Assembly: GCF_014287515.2 (NCBI RefSeq)
Contig: NZ_CP092473.1
Location: 2,941,001 to 3,005,000 of the forward strand
Reading direction: 5' to 3'
Length of the DNA stretch: 64,000 bases
Source: Roseburia rectibacter
GTDB lineage: Bacteria > Bacillota > Clostridia > Lachnospirales > Lachnospiraceae
Below the pieces are notes generated by a model. It was not told the DNA's origin, made no database searches, and saw only the letters and a program-made list of their open reading frames with translations. Below, one piece after another: positions 23,724-33,554 of the stretch. Position numbers and translations under genes: made by a program. Within the stretch, counting starts at the first letter, position 1. The number at the start of each line of letters is the position of its first letter.

Positions 23724-23751
23724 TTGACGTAAACAACAATTTCGCTATAAA
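23724..23751 (+). promoter_or_regulatory. Promoter of GGDEF gene
   Basis: TTGACG (23724-23729) and TATAAA (23746-23751) are 16 bases apart, about 30 bp before the likely start codon. Confidence 0.55.
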
Positions 23752-23780
23752 ATAGATAAAAGATGGAGGAAGCTGCAGTC

Positions 23781-25424
23781 ATGAAATTAAAGCATAGTAT
23801 TTTAGGGTTACTTTTACTTTTTACCCTGATACCGCTTGGTATCTTCGGGATTTTTTCCATTTATGAGACAAACCTCAAGATCGATGAACTGACGGAGCAG
23901 AATGTGCAGGCGATCAGCGAAAATCAGGTGATGAATATCAAAAACTTTACGCAGGACCGCAATAACGAGATGGACATTATCGCAAACTATCAGCTGACGC
24001 AGGACGCGATCCTTTACAGTCTAAGGGAAAATGAAAGCTCTTTGGCGCGAAACTATGTAGACAATCTGCTGAAGGAACGCAAAAAATACAGTATCTTTGT
24101 AGCGAGCATCTCTGTGGTAAACCGGAATTTTCATGTGGTCAGTTCAAGTGAAGAGTACAAACCGGGCACTGTCAGTGCAATGAAAGATGTCGATCCTAAA
24201 TATCAGACCGGCGAATTTATTATCGGTGACGTGTATGAGCGTATAACAGATGACGGCAGAAAAAATGTCGTGCCCGCCTATACCGGCGTCTATTATAATA
24301 ATGAACTGATCGGCTATGTGATGGAGGAGCTGGATACGGCGTATTTTAATGAACTGCGGCTGAATATGGACACGCTTGCAGATGGAACTTTTTACATTCT
24401 CGACGGCAATGGGGCGATCATCACAGCAGGGGACACAAAAAACAAGAACAGTCTCAAGACCTTTGTCACAAAAAGTTCCGACCGAAATGACTTTCAGGAA
24501 AAATGGGATGCGATCGACCATGAGAAAAATCCTTCTGGTTATGTACGATACTGCTATCACAGACAGGATTATATTACATATTATTCCGATGTGGCAAATA
24601 CCGGCTGGGGCATCCGTGTGTCTGAAAACCTGAGTGCACAAAAGCAGACCGGAAAAACCTACGGCATACTGATCGGACTCGGTCTTTCCGCACTCATAAT
24701 CGGCGTGTGCTGTACACAGTATTTCATGACAAAAAAGATTTTCGCACCGATCACCCAGATGCTGCAGGTATTTGCACAGATCAGGGAAAGTGAGGATTAT
24801 TCACTGCGCGTCCACATTCAGGAAAAACATGAAGCCGGTGAACTGGCTGCGGGTATCAACGAACTGTTAGATTATGTAGAGCAGACAGACAAAAAGAAAA
24901 AAGCACGTCAGAAAGAGCTGTTACAGATGGCACAGAACGATCCGCTGACCGGTATCAAAAATAAAAAGGCGATTGAAAAAGAAATGCTTTCTATGGTTCA
25001 AAAAGCGATTGAAAACCAGGAACAGATCACATTCGGATTTGTCGATATCGATGATTTCAGGGATTATAATACACATTATGGACACCAGGAGGGAGATGCA
25101 ATCATCAAGTTTGTAGCGCAGACACTTAAAGAAAACATACACGGTGCAGTCGGCAGGATCGGAGGGGACGAGTTTGCATTTTGCTATGCCGGTGAGTTAG
25201 AACCGGAACGCATCCGGCATAATGCCGACAAAATTCTTGAGATTCTGCGCACGCAGCATGTCAACGAACAGACCGGCGAGGTGCTGCCGGTGCCGTGCAG
25301 TATCGGCATTGTCATGTCCCAGGGCGATACGCTTGACTATACACAGCTAATCCGCAAGGCAGATCTGGCAATGTATCAGGCAAAAGAGAACGGCAAGAAT
25401 ACATTTGTCCTGAACGTGGACTGA
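23781..25424 (+). CDS. Cache-HAMP-GGDEF diguanylate cyclase
   Basis: From the ATG at 23781 (GGAGG 11 bases upstream; a start at 23763 is also open) the protein has 547 residues. It has a first membrane helix at about 5-25, an extracellular Cache-type sensor domain to about 285, a second helix (YGILIGLGLSALIIGVCC), a HAMP linker with LLDYVEQTDKKKK, then a GGDEF domain (NDPLTGIKNKKAIEKEM to the end). IGGDEFAF is an intact active site, so it should make cyclic-di-GMP in response to an outside signal. No RXXD inhibitory site is obvious in the five residues before it. Confidence 0.9.
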   Translation: MKLKHSILGLLLLFTLIPLGIFGIFSIYETNLKIDELTEQNVQAISENQVMNIKNFTQDRNNEMDIIANYQLTQDAILYSLRENESSLARNYVDNLLKERKKYSIFVASISVVNRNFHVVSSSEEYKPGTVSAMKDVDPKYQTGEFIIGDVYERITDDGRKNVVPAYTGVYYNNELIGYVMEELDTAYFNELRLNMDTLADGTFYILDGNGAIITAGDTKNKNSLKTFVTKSSDRNDFQEKWDAIDHEKNPSGYVRYCYHRQDYITYYSDVANTGWGIRVSENLSAQKQTGKTYGILIGLGLSALIIGVCCTQYFMTKKIFAPITQMLQVFAQIRESEDYSLRVHIQEKHEAGELAAGINELLDYVEQTDKKKKARQKELLQMAQNDPLTGIKNKKAIEKEMLSMVQKAIENQEQITFGFVDIDDFRDYNTHYGHQEGDAIIKFVAQTLKENIHGAVGRIGGDEFAFCYAGELEPERIRHNADKILEILRTQHVNEQTGEVLPVPCSIGIVMSQGDTLDYTQLIRKADLAMYQAKENGKNTFVLNVD

Positions 25425-25464
25425 CAGGCAGGCTTTCCAGTGTACTTATCAATGATTCAGTACA

Positions 25465-27369
25465 CTAGCTCTGCTGCCCTGCGATCTTTGCCGCCAGCTC
25501 TTCTAAATACTCCCACCTGTCCATCTTTTCTTCTAACATTTTCTCTGCGTTTTCTTTCTCCTCAACCAGCTCCCGCAGCTTTGCTGCATTGGTGGCATTC
25601 GCTGCCATCTCGTTATCTAAATCTTCTAACTTTTGTTCGAGTGCTGCAATATCATCCTCGATCGTCTCGTATTCTTTCTGCTCTTTATAGCTGAATTTCA
25701 GTTTCTTTTCGTGCTTCCAGGTTGCAGTCGAATCGGCTTTCACGGTTCCATTTTCTCCCGATTCCTGATTTTTTGAATTTCCCGGTGTACTACCTGCTGC
25801 ACCTGCAGACTGATTCAGTCCGGTTTCTCCCGGTGTCCTGCCCTCTTCTGCAAGACGGTTTACATAATCTGTATAGCCGCCTTCATATTGTTTCAGTTTT
25901 CCGTCTCCCTCAAAGGCAAAGATACGTTTCATTGTCCGGTCGAGGAAATAACGGTCATGCGATACCGTAACAACGATGCCTTCATAACGGTCCAGATAGT
26001 CCTCTAAAATCGTCAGCGTAGCTATATCAAGGTTGTTTGTAGGCTCATCCAGCAATATAAAGTTCGGGGATGTTGCCAATACCCGGAGCAGATTTAATCT
26101 TTTCTTTTCCCCGCCTGACAGTTTTCCAATCGGACTGTACTGTTTTTCCGGTGGAAATAGGAAACGCTCCAATAAAACGGTTGCGGATATCACTCCGTCC
26201 ACAGTCTGGATATATTCTGCCGTATCTTTTACATAATCGATCACTCTCTGATCCGGGTTCATATATGACAGATCAATTTCATTTTCATCCTCATTTTTTT
26301 CTGAGGCTATTTCCTGCGCATAATATCCCATTTTCACAGTCTGTCCGATAATGACCTGTCCGGAGTCCTGCGGAATAATACCTGCAATAATTTTCATCAG
26401 AGTAGACTTGCCACAACCGTTTGGTCCGATAAATCCAACTCTGTCTCCCTTCAAAAAGATATAAGAAAAATCCTCGATCAGTTTTCTGTCTCCATAAGCC
26501 TTACAGATATTTTCCAGCTCCACGGTCGTTTTTCCCATTCTTGTAGAAATAGAACTTAATTCCATCTGTGAATCCTGCGCCGGATTTTCACGATCTCTCA
26601 GCTCTTCATAACGCTGGATGCGTGCTTTCTGTTTCGTAGAACGTGCCCTTGCTCCCCTTTGTATCCATTCCAGTTCCACACGCAGGATCGACTGACGTTT
26701 TCGTTCACTGGCTGTTTCCATTTCCTGACGCTGGGTTTTTAGTTCCAGATACCCGGAGTAATTCGCCTGATAACTGTAAATTTTTCCTTTATCAATCTCC
26801 ACGATCCGGTTACACACACTGTCTAAGAAATACCTGTCATGTGTTACCATGATAAGCGCACCTCTCCATTTTTTCAGATAATCCTCCAGCCAGTCTGCCA
26901 TATCATTATCTAAATGGTTCGTAGGCTCATCTAACAAAAGAATATCTGCCGGGGAAAGAAGTACCGATATCAATGCCAGACGCTTTCTTTGTCCACCGGA
27001 TAATTGTCCCGCAGGCTGCATGAAATCTTTAATTCCAAGCCGGGTCATCATTGCCTTGGCATCACTTTCAACAGACCAGCGGTTTTCATCTGTCACATTT
27101 CCTTCCAGTACACATTCCAGACTGCTTTTTTCCGGATCAAATTCCGGATGCTGCGGCAGATAACGCATTACCACATGGTTAGCCGTCGTGACGGTTCCTT
27201 CGTCTGTCTCCTCTTCCCCCATGATCATCCGCAGAAGTGTTGTCTTTCCGGTTCCATTAACGCCAATGATACCGACTTTCTCCCCATCCTGCAGCGAAAA
27301 TGACGCGCCATCAAATAACTTTCTTTCGGTATAGACCTTTGTCAGATTCTCTATATTAATCAGATTCAT
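25465..27369 (-). CDS. ABC-F family ATPase (Uup-like)
   Basis: The 634-residue protein has two ATP-binding cassettes without membrane segments. The first has GVNGTGKTT, LSGGQRKR and LLLDEPTNHLD; the second has GPNGCGKST, LSGGEKKR and LLDEPTNNLD. The linker between them carries the KQKARIQRYEEL region, and a C-terminal coiled coil (about 560-630, rich in E/K/L) is typical of the Uup branch. ABC-F proteins act on ribosomes to relieve stalls or some antibiotics. No resistance is implied by sequence alone. It stands alone, convergent with the GGDEF gene (40-bp gap). Confidence 0.9.
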   Translation of the reverse strand: MNLINIENLTKVYTERKLFDGASFSLQDGEKVGIIGVNGTGKTTLLRMIMGEEETDEGTVTTANHVVMRYLPQHPEFDPEKSSLECVLEGNVTDENRWSVESDAKAMMTRLGIKDFMQPAGQLSGGQRKRLALISVLLSPADILLLDEPTNHLDNDMADWLEDYLKKWRGALIMVTHDRYFLDSVCNRIVEIDKGKIYSYQANYSGYLELKTQRQEMETASERKRQSILRVELEWIQRGARARSTKQKARIQRYEELRDRENPAQDSQMELSSISTRMGKTTVELENICKAYGDRKLIEDFSYIFLKGDRVGFIGPNGCGKSTLMKIIAGIIPQDSGQVIIGQTVKMGYYAQEIASEKNEDENEIDLSYMNPDQRVIDYVKDTAEYIQTVDGVISATVLLERFLFPPEKQYSPIGKLSGGEKKRLNLLRVLATSPNFILLDEPTNNLDIATLTILEDYLDRYEGIVVTVSHDRYFLDRTMKRIFAFEGDGKLKQYEGGYTDYVNRLAEEGRTPGETGLNQSAGAAGSTPGNSKNQESGENGTVKADSTATWKHEKKLKFSYKEQKEYETIEDDIAALEQKLEDLDNEMAANATNAAKLRELVEEKENAEKMLEEKMDRWEYLEELAAKIAGQQS

Positions 27370-27418
27370 GTATTTCCTCTTTCACTTTATTTTATAGCTC
27401 ATGATACACCATATAAAT

Positions 27419-28897
27419 TTAATATAACTTCAATCCACTGCGTACCGGTTCACTCGTCAGATCCACCCCCAGTTTTTTGAAAATCTTAATATCCACCTCG
27501 GAAAGCATGACCGACGTATGCACCTGACAGCCACGGAGTGCAGGGATCTGCTCAATGGCGCATTTCGCATTTTCATTGGACACTGCTGCAAGAGATAACG
27601 CAATCAGAACCTCGTCCGTATGAAGTCTTGGATTCTTTCCTCCTAAGAAACGTACTTTTAAATCCTGGATTGGCTCAATTGCCTCCGGGCGGATCAGCTT
27701 CTCGTCATGTTCAATTCCAGCTAAATATTTTAAAGCATTTAAAAGCAATGCCGCTGATGCTCCAAGGAAATCAGACGTTTTTGATGTAATAATTGTTCCA
27801 TCAGAAAGTTCGATTGCTGCGGTCGGAACACCTGATTCCTCCGCACGCTTCTTTGCGGCAACGGTAACTTTTCTGTCGTCTGTTGTAATCTTCGCCTGTT
27901 TCATTAGAAGCTCGATCTTGTAAACTTCATTTTCGGTCGCTTCTTCTCTTACCAGCTTATTCACTGCGGTGTAATAACGTCTGATAATTTCCATTTTAGA
28001 TGCCACGCAGCAGGCTTCATCATCGATGATGCAGTTTCCTGCCATATTTACTCCCATATCAGTCGGCGATTTGTAATAGGTATTTTCACCGTAAATTCCC
28101 TCAAAAATGGCATTTAAAACAGGGAATATTTCTATATCACGATTATAATTTACCGTTGTCTTTCCATATGCCTCAAGATGGAACGGATCAATCATATTCA
28201 CATCATTTAAATCCGCTGTTGCAGCCTCATATGCAAGATTGACCGGGTGTTTTAACGGAAGGTTCCAGATTGGAAATGTCTCGAACTTCGCATAGCCCGC
28301 CTTTGTTCCGCGGATATTTTCATGATAAAGCTGTGAAAGACAGGTTGCCATTTTTCCGCTTCCAGGCCCCGGCGCAGTAATAACCACAAGCGGTCTTGTC
28401 GTCTCAATATAATCATTTTTTCCAAAGCCATTCTCGCTGACGATCAGTGGAATATTCGACGGATACCCCTCGATCTTATAATGCTGATATACTTTGATTC
28501 CACGTTTTTCGAGTTTTTCCCGAAACTGCACTGCACCATTTTGTCCGGCAAACTGTGTGATGACCACGCTTCCAACATAGAGTCCTTTTTTCTCAAACTC
28601 TCCAATCAGACGGACAACGTCCACATCATAAGTAATGCCAAGGTCTCCACGCACCTTGTTTTTCTCAATATCCGCCGCACTGATTACAATTACGATTTCT
28701 GCAACATCCGAAAGCTGCATCAGCATCTGAAGTTTACTGTCCGGTGCAAATCCCGGCAGTACTCTCGACGCATGGTAATCATCAAATAATTTTCCACCAA
28801 ATTCCAGATACAGCTTATCACCGAACTGGCTGATGCGTTCTTTGATATGCTCCGACTGAATTTTTAAATATTTGTCATTATCAAATCCTATTCTCAT
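27419..28897 (-). CDS. DUF1846 family protein
   Basis: The 492-residue protein starts MRIGFDNDKYLKIQSEHIKE and contains VVITAPGPGSGKMATCLSQL, a P-loop-like segment, plus YKSPTDMGVNMAGNCIIDDE, both hallmarks of the DUF1846 family that is frequent in Firmicutes. Structures suggest a nucleotide-binding enzyme, but its reaction is unknown. The ATG at 28897 follows GGGGATTAAG; a start four codons upstream is possible. A perfect 13-bp inverted repeat lies immediately upstream. Confidence 0.85.
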   Translation of the reverse strand: MRIGFDNDKYLKIQSEHIKERISQFGDKLYLEFGGKLFDDYHASRVLPGFAPDSKLQMLMQLSDVAEIVIVISAADIEKNKVRGDLGITYDVDVVRLIGEFEKKGLYVGSVVITQFAGQNGAVQFREKLEKRGIKVYQHYKIEGYPSNIPLIVSENGFGKNDYIETTRPLVVITAPGPGSGKMATCLSQLYHENIRGTKAGYAKFETFPIWNLPLKHPVNLAYEAATADLNDVNMIDPFHLEAYGKTTVNYNRDIEIFPVLNAIFEGIYGENTYYKSPTDMGVNMAGNCIIDDEACCVASKMEIIRRYYTAVNKLVREEATENEVYKIELLMKQAKITTDDRKVTVAAKKRAEESGVPTAAIELSDGTIITSKTSDFLGASAALLLNALKYLAGIEHDEKLIRPEAIEPIQDLKVRFLGGKNPRLHTDEVLIALSLAAVSNENAKCAIEQIPALRGCQVHTSVMLSEVDIKIFKKLGVDLTSEPVRSGLKLY

Positions 28898-28913
28898 CTT
28901 AATCCCCATTCTT

Positions 28914-28942
28914 GCGTGTGAAAAATCTTATTTTTCACACGC
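28914..28942. promoter_or_regulatory. Perfect 13-bp inverted repeat before the DUF1846 gene
   Basis: GCGTGTGAAAAAT and ATTTTTCACACGC are separated by three bases. The element ends 5 bases before the longer start codon and 17 before the preferred one, so it lies in the 5-prime leader and could be an RNA hairpin affecting translation or a DNA operator. Confidence 0.7.
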
Positions 28943-29039
28943 ACTATCCTCTTATGTTTTATTTCTCTCTCAGACACGGAATATATTATACTATATAATC
29001 CAGTCAAAATACACGTTTTCTTTTTCCTTTGTTCATTAT

Positions 29040-29082
29040 AAAAAGCTGCCTAATGATATTATCACTATCATTGGCAGCTTTT
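29040..29082 (-). terminator. Bidirectional terminator after surface-protein gene
   Basis: AAGCTGCC and GGCAGCTT close a stem whose inner part (AATGATA...TATCATT) also pairs, giving a stem of about 17 bp with T-runs on both sides. It lies about 40 bp after the stop of the surface-protein gene. Confidence 0.75.
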
Positions 29083-29119
29083 CTCCTACACATTCATTTT
29101 CACTTTATACCTGTCTCTC

Positions 29120-30949
29120 TTATTTGACCACAACTTTTATTTTTTGTGCACATCCGTTTGTTGCATATACATATATAGAACAGGATCCTTTTCCTTTCGC
29201 GGTGATCTTACCATTTTTAGATACCACTGCCACTTTACTGTCTGATGTAGCATATCGGAATTCCGATATATGATTAATGATCGGACGTTTCTTATCCTTC
29301 TTGACAATCGAAGCTTTTACGACAGCTTTTTTCCCTTTTGCCAATACATAAGAAGTCTTTTTCAGTTTAATGCTTTTTGCATCTGTTACTGATTTATTCT
29401 TCTTTCCTGCTGCATGTATCGTGATCGATTTCGCAACTGTTACTTTTTTGCCATCAACCATCTTATATGCAAGAACATGACATTTTATATTTTTTTTCTG
29501 ATTGATTCCTTTCTTTTTCAATTTGCTGATCTCAACAGATAAACTATCCGCTGCCTTTACGGACTTTACAACCTTTTCCTTATCTTTTCCGCAGTATGCC
29601 ATATAAACATCATAACCATCTGCATCTTTAACTTTTCCCCAAGTTACCTTGACCGTCTTTCCTGCTTTCACATTAAATTTCGAATTTAATGCTGCGTCTT
29701 TTGCCTCTGTCCTTTTTACTTTTACCGGTTTACTTTCCGTATTCTTTTTATCTGCTGCCTCAGCTTCTCTTTTTCTTGTTTCACTTACATATTTGCAGAC
29801 ACTACAGGTATATCTTTCCGCACCTGCTGTTCCATAAACATGAGCTGCTTCATCCTTTTTTTCTGTGGTGTGTTCACACGTGGCAGCATGCCAATGGGAC
29901 GTATCATTGCTGCTCCACTCATTCTTGAATGTGTGCCTGTGTTCTACCCATTTTGCATAAAGAGTCGTGTCGGCAGTAAGTGCCTGTCCCGGCTGCGCGA
30001 TTGTCGTAAAATCTGCATCTGTATACCAGCCAGCAAAATCATATCCATCCTTCGTCGCAGCCGGCAGCGGATCAGGCAGGCTCGTCTGCTTTTCCTCTGC
30101 TATCTGACTGCCACCGTTTGTATTATAGGTAATCGTGTATTTAATGCTTTTATCTGCAGCCTCAGCTTCTTTTTTTCTTGTTTCACTTACATATTTGCAG
30201 ACACTACAGGTATATCTTTCCACACCTGCTGTTCCATAAACATGAGCTGCTTCATCCTTTTTTTCTGTGGTGTGTTCACACGTGGCAGCATGCCAATGGG
30301 ACGTATCATTGCTGCTCCACTCATCCCTAAATGTGTGCCTGTGTTCTACCCATTTTGCATAAAGAGTCGTGTCGGCAGTAAGTGCCTGTCCCGGCCGCGC
30401 AATCGTCGTAAAATCTGCATCTGTATACCAGCCGACAAAATCATATCCATCTTTCGTCGCAGCTGGCAGCGGATCTGGCAGGTTCGTCTGATTTCCCTCT
30501 GCTATCTGACTGCCACCGTTTGTATTATAGGTAATCTTGTATTTAATGTTAGCATTTTCTACGATCGTATATGGCGTATTTTTTAACAATGGGCCGGAGC
30601 TGTCAAGATTAAAATACCAGTTAAACTCGCTATACCCCACCTTATCCGGATGATCCTTATGGGCTTCCGTAGCCACCACCTCAGAGCGTTTCATGTCTCC
30701 AGTACCGTAATCCGTGCCCGTCGTAATCCATATCATATTGCACTTTTTACAAACCACAATCTGTCTGTCTACCGTTAACTGAACCCCCCTGTAAACCACA
30801 TCTCCAGCTTTCAATTCGGCAGGATCAATCGTTCCCGTTGTATATTGTGCTGCATGTACCTGTGTCGTTCCCATTGCAGCAAGCATCAAAAATGCCATCA
30901 TCATTGATACAACTACATTTATGTACCTGCTTCTGTGTAACTTATTCAT
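29120..30949 (-). CDS. Secreted surface protein with two InlB-type repeats and Ig-like C-terminus
   Basis: From the ATG at 30949 (GGAG nine bases upstream) the protein has 609 residues. A signal peptide ends near TTQVHAAQY. Two near-identical 134-residue units follow, each with ITYNTNGGSQIAE, GYDF.GWYTDADFTTIA and ADTTLYAKWVEH (Listeria-Bacteroides/InlB B-repeat) and a cysteine-bearing RYTCSVCKYVSETRK part. The C-terminal half has lysine-rich Fn3/Big-like segments (KVTWGKVKDADGYDVYMAY; SDSKVAVVSKNGKITAKGKG). No LPXTG anchor is seen. It is likely secreted and cell-associated, perhaps in adhesion; the following genes are not related by sequence. Confidence 0.85.
   Translation of the reverse strand: MNKLHRSRYINVVVSMMMAFLMLAAMGTTQVHAAQYTTGTIDPAELKAGDVVYRGVQLTVDRQIVVCKKCNMIWITTGTDYGTGDMKRSEVVATEAHKDHPDKVGYSEFNWYFNLDSSGPLLKNTPYTIVENANIKYKITYNTNGGSQIAEGNQTNLPDPLPAATKDGYDFVGWYTDADFTTIARPGQALTADTTLYAKWVEHRHTFRDEWSSNDTSHWHAATCEHTTEKKDEAAHVYGTAGVERYTCSVCKYVSETRKKEAEAADKSIKYTITYNTNGGSQIAEEKQTSLPDPLPAATKDGYDFAGWYTDADFTTIAQPGQALTADTTLYAKWVEHRHTFKNEWSSNDTSHWHAATCEHTTEKKDEAAHVYGTAGAERYTCSVCKYVSETRKREAEAADKKNTESKPVKVKRTEAKDAALNSKFNVKAGKTVKVTWGKVKDADGYDVYMAYCGKDKEKVVKSVKAADSLSVEISKLKKKGINQKKNIKCHVLAYKMVDGKKVTVAKSITIHAAGKKNKSVTDAKSIKLKKTSYVLAKGKKAVVKASIVKKDKKRPIINHISEFRYATSDSKVAVVSKNGKITAKGKGSCSIYVYATNGCAQKIKVVVK
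29751..30549 (-). repeat. 402-bp tandem duplication in surface-protein gene
   Basis: The stretch from 29751 to 30152 is repeated from 30153 to about 30549 with few differences, in frame (134 codons). This suggests recent duplication and a copy number that may vary. Confidence 0.85.
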
Positions 30950-30969
30950 CCTTTGCATCTCCTTTTCTG

Positions 30970-31491
30970 CTAATTTTCTACCAGATAATCCCGTTTTTCA
31001 AATCCGAGCATATGTGCAAGTACACTGGTTGGGAAAATGTGAAGCTCTCTGTTTAATTTTGTCACCGAATCATTATAAATCAGCCGGCTGGTCTGCACCA
31101 TTTTTTCATAACACTCTACCGCGTCCATACATTTGATGTATTCATTTTCATCAGTCGAACCCGGATATTCTTCTAAAACCGTCTGTGTCCGGAAAAGCAC
31201 CTCGTTTATCACACCTTCCTGTCGCAAAACCTCCTCCGGTGTGGAAGTTTCCATAATGATACACCGTTTTTCATTTACTTCATCTGTAAGTGTCTGTGCC
31301 TCGTATCCTGCATATTTTTTTGTAAAATCAAGCAGGGAAAGTAACGCATCAAACCGTGACGAAAGCTGCACTCCGATCTGATTCATGGAATGATTGATAT
31401 TTTCATCCATGATCGCTAATTTTTTCCGTACAGAAACAATCCATATGGCAAGCAAAATCACAAGCAAACAAACAATTACAGAGATTTCCAT
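30970..31491 (-). CDS. lemA: LemA family protein
   Basis: The 173-residue protein has one N-terminal membrane helix (ISVIVCLLVILLAIWIVSVR) and a helical domain with DENINHSMNQIGVQLSSRFD, then a C-terminal YNDSVTKLNRELHIFPTSVL, the most conserved stretch of LemA proteins. Its role is uncertain; relatives are membrane-linked and often sit beside small secreted proteins. It lies between the lipoprotein gene and the surface-protein gene with gaps of 12 and 20 bp, so all three may be one transcript. Confidence 0.9.
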   Translation of the reverse strand: MEISVIVCLLVILLAIWIVSVRKKLAIMDENINHSMNQIGVQLSSRFDALLSLLDFTKKYAGYEAQTLTDEVNEKRCIIMETSTPEEVLRQEGVINEVLFRTQTVLEEYPGSTDENEYIKCMDAVECYEKMVQTSRLIYNDSVTKLNRELHIFPTSVLAHMLGFEKRDYLVEN

Positions 31492-31503
31492 TCAAATACT
31501 CCT

Positions 31504-32115
31504 TTACTGTACAAAATATACTGCATTGTATCCGGAAGTATCGGACAATGCTACCATTGTCAGTCCGTCAAAATCTGCAAACACGCAGGCGTATACCAGA
31601 TCTGTGCCGTTATTGTCAAATGTTAAACGCACACCTTCATCCTCATAATGATATTCACAGACACCGTCTAACGTTCCACCTCCCTGTACCATCTGTACAG
31701 TGGAACCATCATCGCTAAACACGATCTCCAATTTTCCGCCATACTGCTCTAATGCAGCATCATAATCGTCCTGTGTCATTTGCACACCACCAAGGTTACC
31801 CCCACAGAAACTCCAGGTTGTTCCTGCTAAGTCCGGCATCTCTAAAATCGGCACATCAAGCAGGCAGAATAAGTCTTCGGTAGAATCTGTTTCCACATCT
31901 TCGCTTTGTGCATCTGCTGCCTCTGTGTCCACAACAATATCTGCTGCATCGTTCTCTGCCACATCGGTCTCCGCATCAGTGCCAGTATCTGCCACATCTA
32001 CATCTGCCTCTGCGTTTGTCACTGTGCCATCAGCAGTCTCCTCGGTATTCCCGCAGGCGGTAAAAGAGAATGCCAGCATTGAACTCAACATAATTGCCAA
32101 AATTTTTCTTTTCAT
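31504..32115 (-). CDS. Lipoprotein of unknown function
   Basis: From the ATG at 32115 (GGAGAG upstream) the 203-residue product has a lipoprotein signal ending FTACGN. A low-complexity acidic linker rich in D, E, A and T (about 25-85) follows, then a compact domain beginning LLDVPILEMPDLAGTTWSFC. The final domain resembles lipocalin-like or META-like small beta domains in length only. It is probably tethered outside the membrane. LemA is encoded next in the same direction. Confidence 0.75.
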   Translation of the reverse strand: MKRKILAIMLSSMLAFSFTACGNTEETADGTVTNAEADVDVADTGTDAETDVAENDAADIVVDTEAADAQSEDVETDSTEDLFCLLDVPILEMPDLAGTTWSFCGGNLGGVQMTQDDYDAALEQYGGKLEIVFSDDGSTVQMVQGGGTLDGVCEYHYEDEGVRLTFDNNGTDLVYACVFADFDGLTMVALSDTSGYNAVYFVQ

Positions 32116-32294
32116 AATTTTTCTCTCCTTTGTCATTTGTTTTTCATTTCTCTCTGTTGACATTAATGTACCGTATTTTGTGCTGCAGTGGATTAACTTG
32201 TTCTGAATCAACTATAATGTGCACTCAATCGACATTTTTTATTTTTCATATGTAGTTTTGTTGTCTCTTTTAAAGTGCAGCATAAAGCTGCACC

Positions 32295-33554
32295 TTATAA
32301 AGAAACGCGTAAAATAAATTTATTATCTTCTACCAGAAAGCTGTACATACCACCATACCGGTCAACAATTGCACAAATACTGCGTACGCCGATTCCATGC
32401 CCCGGCCGGTCGGTAACCGGAACACCGTTTTCAAATGCTACTTCTTTTCTGCATGGATTCGTGACCTGAAAAAAGAACCTCCCGTTCTTCTCATACGCTA
32501 AAATATCTATCGTTCCCTTCTGCTCCTGTGCTGTACACGCATGGAGTGCATTTTCTAACGCATTTGATAAAAGCACACACAAATCTGTCTCCGAAACCGG
32601 AAGAATATATGGTACCACCGCTTTTATGTTCATTGTGGCACCAGCACTTTCCGCCCTTCCTGCAAAAGAGGAAAAAATAAGATTGACCGTCTCATTCTCA
32701 CAGTAATTTTTTACCCTGCCTGCCTCAATCTGCGCACATACTTCATGAATGTAGCCTTCTGCCTGTTCAATTTTTCCATTCTCGATACATGATAACAGAT
32801 GCTGCATATGATGTCTTAAATCATGCCGGTAGGTACTGGCATCTTTCTGCGACTCCCTCAAAGCCTCAATCTCGCGGACCGCCTGGGAAATCTGGAGATT
32901 CAGACAGCTCTGCATCTGCTCAAGTTCATTTTTCTTCCGCTCCTCCTCTGAAGTACGAAGCACAAACACCAGATAAGCAATACAGCAGACGAACGGCATA
33001 AATTCCACTGCCGCCGGTATACCTTCTGAAAGTAAATCCGTATAAACTCTCGTCAGGTAATCAAAGCCGTAGCCCAATGCCGGAATCAACCCGAACTGAA
33101 GCTGTATTGACACGGGATAATTTGATATTGCCCGCACCGAGGGTGCCACAAAGCGCAGTAAAAGAAATAATAACGGCAGTGTAACAATCAGTTCCGTCAC
33201 ATTTTGCACCGTTTCACTGTTCACAAACACAGCCATTATAAAAAGTGCCACCCACCTGCGAAGCTGACAGCAGAGATAAGCAGTCAGCACGGAAATCACT
33301 GTCCACAGACGTTTTTTCGTTAAAATGTAAAGGGCAATACACATCGGGACATGTGTGATCACAGGATAAAGATAACGGATCGTCGCTGCCCCTGCCAACA
33401 GATACATCACGCCCTGTATGGCAAGCAGCACAAAAATACTTCCAACAAGAAATTCCCGTTTTTCTTTCGTCCAGTGAATATCACAAAAAGCCCCGGACAA
33501 AACCATGCCGAATATCCCGACTGCTGCACCATTTGTTACATAAAGAAGATTCAT
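32295..33554 (-). CDS. GHKL sensor histidine kinase (AgrC-like)
   Basis: The 419-residue protein has six or seven N-terminal membrane helices (to about residue 200), a dimerisation segment with the likely phospho-acceptor in YRHDLRHHMQHL, and a GHKL ATPase domain (LLSNALENALHACTAQEQ, with GHGIGVRSI). The pattern is that of the AgrC/peptide-sensing class. It overlaps the LytTR response regulator by ATGA, a clear two-component pair. No AgrD-like precursor peptide was found next to it, so the ligand is unknown. Confidence 0.9.
   Translation of the reverse strand: MNLLYVTNGAAVGIFGMVLSGAFCDIHWTKEKREFLVGSIFVLLAIQGVMYLLAGAATIRYLYPVITHVPMCIALYILTKKRLWTVISVLTAYLCCQLRRWVALFIMAVFVNSETVQNVTELIVTLPLLFLLLRFVAPSVRAISNYPVSIQLQFGLIPALGYGFDYLTRVYTDLLSEGIPAAVEFMPFVCCIAYLVFVLRTSEEERKKNELEQMQSCLNLQISQAVREIEALRESQKDASTYRHDLRHHMQHLLSCIENGKIEQAEGYIHEVCAQIEAGRVKNYCENETVNLIFSSFAGRAESAGATMNIKAVVPYILPVSETDLCVLLSNALENALHACTAQEQKGTIDILAYEKNGRFFFQVTNPCRKEVAFENGVPVTDRPGHGIGVRSICAIVDRYGGMYSFLVEDNKFILRVSL

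Noticed and set aside
25465..27369. Antibiotic resistance ABC-F gene
   Set aside because: The C-terminal coiled coil and linker fit the housekeeping Uup-like branch; nothing specific to a resistance subfamily was seen.
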